Of a stretch of 48,921 nt of DNA, positions 43,203 through 48,921 are shown one piece after another; positions within the stretch are counted from its first letter, which is position 1, and every line of letters starts with the position of its first letter. The notes under the pieces were generated by a model, which was given only the letters and a program-made list of their open reading frames with translations, had not been told where the DNA came from and did not search any database. Both the position numbers and the translations under genes were made by a program. The stretch spans positions 1-48,921 of the forward strand of contig QWII01000099.1 in the NCBI GenBank assembly GCA_021405325.1, in the 5' to 3' direction. This DNA is from Caldilinea sp. CFX5 (GTDB lineage: Bacteria; Chloroflexota; Anaerolineae; Caldilineales; Caldilineaceae).

Positions 43203-43311
43203 AAGCACGAAGGCTCATGTACGGAAAGCGTGAATACCTGTCAGGTTTCGCAAACCTGACAGGTGTGGCTGGTTGAGACCTCACACTTTCTGTACATGAG
43301 CCAAGCACGAA
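43203..43311. mobile_element. MITE-like palindrome with 9-bp flanking direct repeats
   Basis: Direct repeats AAGCACGAA (43203-43211 and 43303-43311) flank a 91-bp element (43212-43302). Its ends GGCTCATGTAC and GTACATGAGCC are perfect terminal inverted repeats. A second, inner palindrome, ACCTGTCAGGTTT/AAACCTGACAGGT (43236-43264), sits inside. The right flank continues as AAAGGGG, the ribosome site of the next gene, so insertion fell within that gene's leader. Confidence 0.75.
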
Positions 43312-43323
43312 AGGGGTTTACAT

Positions 43324-44064
43324 ATGAAAAAAATGGCATTAATTACCGGCGCCAGCCGTGGGCTGGGCAAAACGATTGCCGGCTTTCTGGCTGCCCAAGG
43401 CTATGACCTGATCCTCACTGCCCGTGATGCTGCGGCATTGGCGGCGACAGTCGCCGAATTACAACGCTATGGCGGCCAAATTGTGGCCTTGCCAGGCGAT
43501 GTGAGCGATGGCGCTCATCAACAACAGGTGGCGGACGCCGTGGCGCAACGGGGACGGTTGGATCTGCTGATCAACAACGCTTCAATCTTGGGGCCAAGCC
43601 CGCAGCCAATGCTGGCCGCCTACCCCATTGAGACGTTGGAACAGGTTTTTGCCGTAAACACGTTGGCGCCGCTGGCCTTGGTGCAAACGCTCCTGCCCTG
43701 GCTAACCGCGGCGCCTGGTCTCGTTGTCAATCTTTCCAGTGATGCGGCGGTGGGTGGCTATGCCGGCTGGGGTGGTTACGGGGCCAGCAAGGCCGCGCTC
43801 GATCTGCTGAGTCTGACGCTGGCGAATGAATTGCGTAACAGCGGCATTGCCGTCGTCAGCGTCGATCCGGGTGACATGCGCACGCAGATGCACCAGGAAG
43901 CTTTCCCCGGTCAAGACATTAGCGACCGCCCCCTGCCGGAGGCAACCTTACCCTTCTGGGCCTGGTTGTTGGCGCAAAACCCACTGATTGTCAGTGGCCG
44001 GCGTTTTCAGGCGCAAGCTGAAGTCTGGACCATCAAGCCACAAGCGCAGAAAGAACAGGTATAA
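43324..44064 (+). CDS. short-chain dehydrogenase/reductase
   Basis: The 246-aa product is a classical SDR with TGASRGLG (8-15), NNA at 84-86, and Ser139, Tyr152, Lys156 (YGASK). The Arg at TGASR and TAR after strand 2 suggest NADP(H). AAAGGGG precedes the ATG. Its stop is 2 nt from the next ATG, so it is tightly coupled to a QueA-like gene. That pairing suggests both act on one product, perhaps a modified nucleoside, but this is inference. Confidence 0.92.
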   Translation: MKKMALITGASRGLGKTIAGFLAAQGYDLILTARDAAALAATVAELQRYGGQIVALPGDVSDGAHQQQVADAVAQRGRLDLLINNASILGPSPQPMLAAYPIETLEQVFAVNTLAPLALVQTLLPWLTAAPGLVVNLSSDAAVGGYAGWGGYGASKAALDLLSLTLANELRNSGIAVVSVDPGDMRTQMHQEAFPGQDISDRPLPEATLPFWAWLLAQNPLIVSGRRFQAQAEVWTIKPQAQKEQV

Positions 44065-44066
44065 CC

Positions 44067-45101
44067 ATGAAACTCGCTGAACTATTTTTTGAACGTCCCC
44101 GATCATTGCAAGCGGATCGACCACCGGAAGCGCGTCATCTGCAACGCGATGAAGTGCGCTTACTAGTCACAACACCGGCGGGCCATACCCATACCACCTT
44201 TAGCCACCTGGCGGAATTCTTAGAACCGGGTGATCTGGTGGTGGTCAACCGCAGTGCAACCATACCGGCCAGTCTGCCGGTGCGTAGCCGTAACGGCAAC
44301 TTCTTGTTGAATCTATCGACCAACTATGGCGATGGCGTCTGGCTGGCCGAACCACGGTGGAGTATCAGCGAACCGGGGCCGCTGCCCCTGTCGCCGGGGG
44401 ATCAACTCACGGTTGGGGAGCAGCCGATCCAACTGCTGGCGCCCTATCCTGGTTTACCACGCCTCTGGTTTGTGCGCACGGAAGCCGATCTCTGCCAGGT
44501 TATGGCCGCCCACGGTCAGCCGATTCGCTATGGTTACGTGGCCGAACCCTACCCGCTGGCCGCCTACCAGACCATCTTTGCCAAAACGCCTGGTAGTGCG
44601 GAGATGCCTTCCGCCGGTCGTCCCTTTACACAGCGGGTGGTGCGCGCATTGCGCCAGCGCGGCGTCAAGGTGGCCGGCCTTACGTTGCACACCGGCGTCT
44701 CCAGTTTGGAGATCGAAAGCGAGCAGGTCGAAGCGCAGCCCATGTACGCCGAGCCGTTTCATGTACCGGTGGCAACCGCCCGGTTGGTCAACGCCACACG
44801 CACCGCCGGTCATCGCGTGATTGCCGTTGGCACCACAGTGGTGCGGGCGCTTGAATCGGCCTGGGATGGGCGCAAGCTCTGTCCGGCCCGTGGCTTTACC
44901 CGGCTCTTTATTCACCCGCAACGGGGGGTGCAAGTTGTTGACGGACTGGTGACCGGCTTTCATGACCCGCTCGCCAGCCATCTCGCCATGCTCTATGCCG
45001 TGGCCGGTCGGGATGCGATTCAGGATAGCTACCGGGTGGCGGTCGAACATGGCTATCTCTGGCATGAATTCGGGGATAGCCACCTGATCCTGACGCGATA
45101 A
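44067..45101 (+). CDS. QueA-like S-adenosylmethionine:tRNA ribosyltransferase-isomerase family protein
   Basis: The 344-aa product follows the QueA fold: DEVRLLV near the N-terminus, FLEPGDLVVVNRSATIPASL, PIRYGYVAEPYPLAAYQTIFAKTPGSAEMPSAGRPFT and AVGTTVVRALES. It is divergent: the usual HPxAxRDxxRLL, the SGGP-type and the AGLHFT motifs are changed (AGRPFT here). QueA transfers the ribosyl part of SAM to make epoxyqueuosine in tRNA. The changed residues and the lack of other queuosine genes suggest a paralogue with another substrate. The ATG is 2 nt after the SDR stop. Confidence 0.82.
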   Translation: MKLAELFFERPRSLQADRPPEARHLQRDEVRLLVTTPAGHTHTTFSHLAEFLEPGDLVVVNRSATIPASLPVRSRNGNFLLNLSTNYGDGVWLAEPRWSISEPGPLPLSPGDQLTVGEQPIQLLAPYPGLPRLWFVRTEADLCQVMAAHGQPIRYGYVAEPYPLAAYQTIFAKTPGSAEMPSAGRPFTQRVVRALRQRGVKVAGLTLHTGVSSLEIESEQVEAQPMYAEPFHVPVATARLVNATRTAGHRVIAVGTTVVRALESAWDGRKLCPARGFTRLFIHPQRGVQVVDGLVTGFHDPLASHLAMLYAVAGRDAIQDSYRVAVEHGYLWHEFGDSHLILTR

Positions 45102-45103
45102 CC

Positions 45104-45172
45104 GTAGGGGCGCACCTGGCGGTCGCCCCGGTTCCCCGGCGCGCACAGGGCGACCGCCAGGTGCGCCCCTAC
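45104..45172. repeat. perfect 25-bp inverted repeat, GTAGGGGCGC family
   Basis: Arms 45104-45128 and 45148-45172 pair perfectly around a 19-nt loop. Its outer 13 nt (GTAGGGGCGCACC) are the same as in the repeat at 19349-19422, and both contain GCGGTCGCCCC. It begins 2 nt after the QueA-like stop. Confidence 0.92.
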
Positions 45173-45316
45173 CGATGAATTACACCGCACCCTTGCCCAA
45201 ATTTCCCAATTTTGGACGTTTATGGTATCATCAACGATTGGTGTCCATTCGGCGCCAGTCGTTTTTATTTTAGTAAACACGTTTCGGGACCAACAAGCTG
45301 GGTGCGTTCAGTGCAA

Positions 45317-45374
45317 CGTTCGCTTGAGGGATGAACGAGACGGAGGTTGAACCCATGGGCGGTAGCGCCCAACC
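45317..45374 (+). promoter_or_regulatory. possible rpsB leader structure
   Basis: Two hairpins precede the rpsB ribosome site: CGTTC/GAACG (45317-45337), and GGTTG...GGGCG-GTAG-CGCCCAACC (45345-45374), a 9-bp helix with a 7-nt bulge. S2 leaders often carry autoregulatory structures; whether this is one is untested. Confidence 0.4.
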
Positions 45375-45389
45375 ATAAGGAGCAAGGTA

Positions 45390-46346
45390 ATGGCTGCGGT
45401 TTCTATGAAAGAGCTTTTGGAGGCCGGCGTCCACTTTGGGCACCGGACTCGCCGTTGGAATCCCAAGATGCGCCCCTATATCTTCACCGAGCGCAGCGGG
45501 ATTCATATCATCGATCTGCAACAGACGATGCAACGGCTCAACGAATATGCCGGCATGATCCGGGAGATCGTCGCCCGTGGCGGTACGATCCTCTTTGTCG
45601 GCACCAAGCGCCAGGCGCAAGCCACGGTGCAACAGGAAGCGGATCGCTGTGGGATGCCCTACATCAACCAGCGCTGGTTGGGCGGCACCTTGACCAATTG
45701 GGTGACTATTAAACAGCGTATCGATTATCTCTTACAGATCGAACGCCGCTTTGACGGCGGTGAATTCCGCACCCTGTCCAAGAAGGAACAACTGGGCATT
45801 CAGCGGGAGATCGAAAAGCTCAATCGCCGCATCGGCGGTCTCAAAACCATGCGCCGCCTGCCGGAGTTGATCTTCATCGTCGATATTAACACCGAAGATC
45901 TGGCGGTGATGGAAGCCAACAAGCTGCGCATCCCGACCATCGCGATGGTGGATACCAACAGCAACCCGGATCTGGTTGATTATGTGATTCCCAGCAACGA
46001 CGACGCCATCCGCGCCGTCAAGTTGATCGTCAGCGCCATTGCCGATGCTGTCGAAGAAGGCGCCCGTATCCGTGAAGTGGATATGGCTGATCTGGGTCAG
46101 GTGAGCAAAGCCGCCTTGGCCGAGCAAGAACAATACCTTGGCCCCAGCACGCTTGCTAAGTTGAAGGCCACTGTGCAGGACTTCGAGTCCTTTGAAGGCG
46201 ACGAGGAGACCGATGCCGCCGCCGCTGAGGAAGATGGTGACGACTACGAAGAGTATGACGAGTTTGATGCCGAAGATGAAGCTGACGCCTTTGGCGCTTT
46301 CGAGTTTGCCGATGCCGATGCTGATGATGAAGAGGATGAGCGGTAA
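45390..46346 (+). CDS. rpsB: 30S ribosomal protein S2 with acidic C-terminal tail
   Basis: The 318-aa product has the S2 signature at the start ([27 protein letters not shown]), [21 protein letters not shown] and [25 protein letters not shown]. Normal S2 is about 230-260 aa. Here a highly acidic tail of about 55 residues (from about 264, rich in Asp and Glu) is added. AAGGAG precedes the ATG. It begins the conserved order rpsB-tsf-pyrH-frr. Confidence 0.97.
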   Translation: MAAVSMKELLEAGVHFGHRTRRWNPKMRPYIFTERSGIHIIDLQQTMQRLNEYAGMIREIVARGGTILFVGTKRQAQATVQQEADRCGMPYINQRWLGGTLTNWVTIKQRIDYLLQIERRFDGGEFRTLSKKEQLGIQREIEKLNRRIGGLKTMRRLPELIFIVDINTEDLAVMEANKLRIPTIAMVDTNSNPDLVDYVIPSNDDAIRAVKLIVSAIADAVEEGARIREVDMADLGQVSKAALAEQEQYLGPSTLAKLKATVQDFESFEGDEETDAAAAEEDGDDYEEYDEFDAEDEADAFGAFEFADADADDEEDER

Positions 46347-46380
46347 GTCAGCAGCCGGAAATTGCCAATAAACAATGATA

Positions 46381-46431
46381 GTAGCGATTGAGTATTACCA
46401 TGTACAGTTATGGATAATACTCAATCGCTAC
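46381..46431. repeat. 17-bp inverted repeat between rpsB and tsf
   Basis: GTAGCGATTGAGTATTA (46381-46397) pairs perfectly with 46415-46431, and the loop pairs partly (CCAT with ATGG). It lies within a likely operon, so it may partly terminate or process the mRNA. Confidence 0.85.
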
Positions 46432-46521
46432 TACTGAATACTCAATACCTAATATTCAAATTTTCTTTGCTAGCGATTACGTAGAAACGGTACTTTTAGA
46501 GCACCCAGGAGTAAAAAGATT

Positions 46522-47118
46522 ATGGCGGAAATTAGCGCTCAACTGGTGAAGGAACTGCGCGAGGCCACCAACGCCGGTATTCTCGACTGTAAAAAGGCGT
46601 TGACCGAATCAAACGGCAACTTTGACCAGGCGGTTGAATTTTTGCGCAAGAAGGGGCTGGCGAGCGCAGCCAAGAAGGCCAGCCGTGAGACCAACGAAGG
46701 CATTGTCGGGCATTACATTCACGCCGGCAGCAAACAGGCCAGCCTGGTGGAATTGAACTGCGAAACCGACTTTGTCGCCCGCACCGAAGACTTCCAGACC
46801 CTAGCCAGAGATTTAGCGATGCACATCGTCGCCGCGCGCCCGGTCTACCTGCGGCGGGAAGATGTCCCGGCCGATGTGGTGGCGCGCGAAAAAGAGATCT
46901 ATCGCGAACAGATGGCCAACAGCGGCAAGCCGGCCAACGTGCTGGAAAAGATTATCGACGGCAAACTCGATAAGTGGTACTCGGAAGTTTGCTTGCTGGA
47001 ACAAGGCTTTGTCAAAGACCCTGACACCAACATCCAACAACTGTTGACGCAAGCGATTGCGAAGTTAGGCGAAAACATTAAAGTGAATCGCTTCGCACGG
47101 ATTGCCATTGGTGAATAA
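46522..47118 (+). CDS. tsf: translation elongation factor Ts, short form
   Basis: The 198-aa product has the UBA-like N-terminus ([20 protein letters not shown]) and the core TDFVAR motif ([15 protein letters not shown]), then one core subdomain with a short coiled-coil and C-terminal module. Length is near the short EF-Ts of Thermus (about 196) rather than E. coli (283). It is the nucleotide exchange factor for EF-Tu. AGGAG lies 11 nt upstream of the ATG. Confidence 0.97.
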   Translation: MAEISAQLVKELREATNAGILDCKKALTESNGNFDQAVEFLRKKGLASAAKKASRETNEGIVGHYIHAGSKQASLVELNCETDFVARTEDFQTLARDLAMHIVAARPVYLRREDVPADVVAREKEIYREQMANSGKPANVLEKIIDGKLDKWYSEVCLLEQGFVKDPDTNIQQLLTQAIAKLGENIKVNRFARIAIGE

Positions 47119-47154
47119 ACAAGAATGCCCAGCCGCTCGGCTGGGCATTCTTGT
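47119..47154. terminator. 17-bp hairpin immediately after tsf
   Basis: ACAAGAATGCCCAGCCG (47119-47135) pairs with 47138-47154. The first base follows the stop codon directly. T-run is weak (TTCTTGT). Confidence 0.8.
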
Positions 47155-47168
47155 ATGGTAAAGCAGTG

Positions 47169-47222
47169 GGGAGGATGAAGGATGAAGGATGAAAAGCTTC
47201 ATCCTTCATCCTTCATCCTCCC
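47169..47222. repeat. inverted repeat of GATGAAG units before pyrH
   Basis: Arm 47171-47193 consists of tandem GGATGAA units and pairs perfectly with 47198-47220 (loop AAGC); GGG/CCC extends the stem outward. It is both a tandem repeat and a palindrome. It lies 27 nt before the pyrH ATG. Confidence 0.9.
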
Positions 47223-47248
47223 TCTACCCACAAGGAGGAAAAACGAGA

Positions 47249-47968
47249 ATGGCAGAGTTGAAATACCGCCGGATTTTGCTCAAGCTTGGCGGCGAAGCAT
47301 TGGCAGGCGAAGGCGGCTTTGGCATCAACCCGGAACATGCCAATTTTTTGGCCCAGAAGGTGGTCAGTGTGATCAACCTGGGCGTACAGGTGGCATTAGT
47401 CATCGGCGGCGGCAATCTGTGGCGCGGCAAACAGGATGGCCTGGATCATGGCATGGAGCGTGTCACCGCCGATCACATGGGCATGTTGGCGACGGTGATG
47501 AATGCGCTGGCGCTACAAGACGCCCTGGAACGACAGGGGATTCCTACACGCGTCATGACCGGTATCGAAGTACGCGCCGTGGCCGAACCCTACATTCAAC
47601 GGCGCGCCGTGCGCCACCTGGAAAAGGGCCGGGCGGTCATCTTTGGCGCCGGCACCGGCAACCCCTATTTTACCACCGATACCGCCGCTTCTTTGCGCGC
47701 CATGGAAATCGATGCGGAAGTTTTAATTAAAGCCACCAAAGTCGATGCGGTCTATGATAGCGATCCCAAGATCAATGCCGCTGCCAAGCGCTTTGACCGT
47801 TTGACCTACATTGATGCGCTCAATATGCGCGTCGGTGTGATGGATAGTACGGCAATGGCCATGTGTATGGACAATAACCTGCCAATCTGTGTTTTGAATC
47901 TCTGGCACGAAGGCGTCCTTGAACGGGTCGTTTGCGGTGAGTCGGTGGGGACACTGATTACCGCGTAG
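47249..47968 (+). CDS. pyrH: uridylate kinase
   Basis: The 239-aa product has [18 protein letters not shown], the GGGNLWRG phosphate loop, [15 protein letters not shown] and [13 protein letters not shown]. It phosphorylates UMP to UDP and is a hexamer in bacteria, usually activated by GTP. The ATG at 47249 with AAGGAGG upstream is chosen; the open frame to 47189 runs through the hairpin. Confidence 0.97.
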   Translation: MAELKYRRILLKLGGEALAGEGGFGINPEHANFLAQKVVSVINLGVQVALVIGGGNLWRGKQDGLDHGMERVTADHMGMLATVMNALALQDALERQGIPTRVMTGIEVRAVAEPYIQRRAVRHLEKGRAVIFGAGTGNPYFTTDTAASLRAMEIDAEVLIKATKVDAVYDSDPKINAAAKRFDRLTYIDALNMRVGVMDSTAMAMCMDNNLPICVLNLWHEGVLERVVCGESVGTLITA

Positions 47969-48012
47969 ACGCGACGAGGCGGCTATGATTAACGTATACG
48001 TCTGTAAGTTTT

Positions 48013-48041
48013 TTTTATGTTCCTGAATCATTTGCTACAAT
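48013..48041 (+). promoter_or_regulatory. possible extended -10 promoter for frr
   Basis: TGCTACAAT (48033-48041) is an extended -10 upstream of frr; the -35 area is a T-tract (48013-48018). frr could thus be made alone as well as from the operon. Confidence 0.35.
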
Positions 48042-48104
48042 AGAGCCTAGTTTTGTCGAACACCAAGTAGCCTAACCCCATTTTCCAGAAGGAGAAGAGG
48101 GCAT

Positions 48105-48662
48105 ATGATTAACGAAGTTCTAGCCGATACTGACGATCGAATGCACAAAGCCATTGAATCACTACGCGTTGATCTCAATTCGATTAGTGTTGGCCGCGCC
48201 TCACCGGCGCTGCTTGACCGTGTCCAGGTCGATTACTATGGCACACCGACCCCCATCCAGCAAATTGCTACCATTACTGTTCCCGATGCTCGGCTGCTGC
48301 AAATTCGCCCCTACACGGCCAGCGACATCGGCGCCATCAAAAAGGCCATTGCCAACTCTGACCTAAATTTGAACCCCCAAGATGATGGACAGAACATCCG
48401 TATCTCTATTCCTGCCTTGACCCAAGAACGGCGGCGTGACTTGACGAAGGTAGTGTCCAAACGGGGCGAAGAAGCGCGCGTCGCCATCCGCAATGTGCGG
48501 CGCGATGCCATCAATGATTTGCGTGATCTGGAAAAAGAGAAACTGATCTCCGAAGATGATTTGCGTCGCGGGCAGGATCAAATCCAGGACAAGACCAACG
48601 CGCACATCAAGAAGGTCGATGAGATCATTCAGGACAAAGAAAAAGACATCATGACGATCTGA
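48105..48662 (+). CDS. frr: ribosome recycling factor
   Basis: The 185-aa product is normal in length. [44 protein letters not shown] and the C-terminal [29 protein letters not shown] are diagnostic. It splits post-termination ribosomes with EF-G. AAGGAGAAGAGG precedes the ATG. A palindrome begins 1 nt after the stop; the usual next gene (uppS) is not in the window. Confidence 0.97.
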   Translation: MINEVLADTDDRMHKAIESLRVDLNSISVGRASPALLDRVQVDYYGTPTPIQQIATITVPDARLLQIRPYTASDIGAIKKAIANSDLNLNPQDDGQNIRISIPALTQERRRDLTKVVSKRGEEARVAIRNVRRDAINDLRDLEKEKLISEDDLRRGQDQIQDKTNAHIKKVDEIIQDKEKDIMTI

Positions 48663-48663
48663 T

Positions 48664-48714
48664 TAATCCATAATGGAAAACAATTGATAATTAATTGTTT
48701 TCCATTATGGATTA
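48664..48714. terminator. perfect 22-bp AT-rich hairpin after frr
   Basis: TAATCCATAATGGAAAACAA... (48664-48685) pairs perfectly with 48693-48714, loop GATAATT. It starts 1 nt after the stop. Confidence 0.88.
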
Positions 48715-48773
48715 GACTGATCTTGAGTGCAAGACAGACAACCGCACAGTGTGGTATACTGAGATACAGCGAG

Positions 48774-48799
48774 GGGGTGAGTCGGCGCTCACCCCTTAT
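48774..48799. repeat. GGGGTGAG/CTCACCCC hairpin
   Basis: GGGGTGAG (about 48775-48782) and CTCACCCC (about 48788-48795) are followed by TTATTTTT, a terminator-like shape. Confidence 0.7.
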
Positions 48800-48820
48800 T
48801 TTTCGGTGACTCATCAGCCT

Positions 48821-48860
48821 GCTCCTAGCTGCCCCCGCCGGTCATGGACCGGCTAGGAGC
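48821..48860. repeat. CCAGTCACGGACTGG-family repeat, variant core
   Basis: GCTCCTAG ... CTAGGAGC enclose CCGGTC-ATG-GACCGG. The left arm carries 9 extra nt (CTGCCCCCG) that break symmetry, perhaps a recent insertion. The last 60 bp of the window show no gene. Confidence 0.75.
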
Positions 48861-48921
48861 GCAGTAGTACGACAATGTTACATGCGCGAATTGGTCGCCG
48901 CCAGACCGCCGGGCGGTGGCC

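Noticed and set aside
47182..47730. 182-aa ORF overlapping pyrH
   Set aside because: Out-of-frame shadow starting in the hairpin; pyrH is unmistakable.

Overview
The window looks like a chromosomal segment of a Chloroflexota bacterium, probably a filamentous Anaerolineae/Caldilineae-type lineage. This is inferred from gene style, not from a marker-gene comparison. The clues are secreted SH3b proteins with Thr/Pro-rich linkers, an ECF sigma factor followed by a DUF5667-type membrane protein with a long TP-rich tail, a short (198 aa) EF-Ts, the order rpsB-tsf-pyrH-frr, a four-domain S1 protein, and GC-rich coding DNA. I see no tRNA, rRNA, CRISPR array or transposase gene.

Layout. 1-7500 (minus strand): three tandem paralogous exported proteins that join SH3b domains to a clan GH-A glycosidase-like domain; the largest also carries a GH18-like region. 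7.7-12.4 kb (plus): a membrane protein with a possible leaderless start, a sigma70-type promoter driving an LDH2-family dehydrogenase and a hydroxypyruvate-isomerase-like protein, then a VOC protein and a Bcp peroxiredoxin. 12.7-15.1 kb: ECF sigma factor and its likely membrane partner. 15.2-19.4 kb: a zinc-ribbon protein, an S1-like protein and a split transketolase. 19.7-22.0 kb: two small unknowns and an HtrA-PDZ-PepSY lipoprotein. 22.1-25.1 kb: three LuxR/NarL-type regulators, two of which lack the receiver aspartate. 25.9-27.4 kb: methyltransferase and Mn/Fe superoxide dismutase. 27.7-30.4 kb: an AT-rich, probably acquired pair of exported proteins. 30.5-37.3 kb: M42 peptidase, a truncated Tat-signal ORF, methyltransferase, aldo/keto reductase, SDR, flavin/PLP-oxidase-fold protein and sulfatase. 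37.6-42.3 kb (minus): a HEAT-repeat protein with an in-frame UAA at codon 3 of its likely original start, and a large GH2 glycosidase. 42.5-45.1 kb: GrpB-like protein, then an SDR plus QueA-like pair preceded by a MITE-like palindrome. 45.4-48.7 kb: the translation cluster rpsB-tsf-pyrH-frr.

The most striking feature is not a gene. Almost every intergenic space carries one or more long inverted repeats, mostly perfect, with arms of 13-32 bp and short loops. Many start or end within a few bases of a stop codon, and some include it. Most have unrelated sequences, but small families are visible. One has the core CCAGTCACGGACTGG (five loci). One has outer ends GTAGGGGCGC (three loci). One has CGGATTnnGCGGAT-type arms (two loci). 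Some palindromes sit inside other palindromes, and one 91-bp element is flanked by a 9-bp direct repeat. This suggests a mixture of 3'-end hairpins acting as terminators or mRNA stabilisers and mobile or self-renewing palindromic elements. It is the best candidate in the window for something undescribed.
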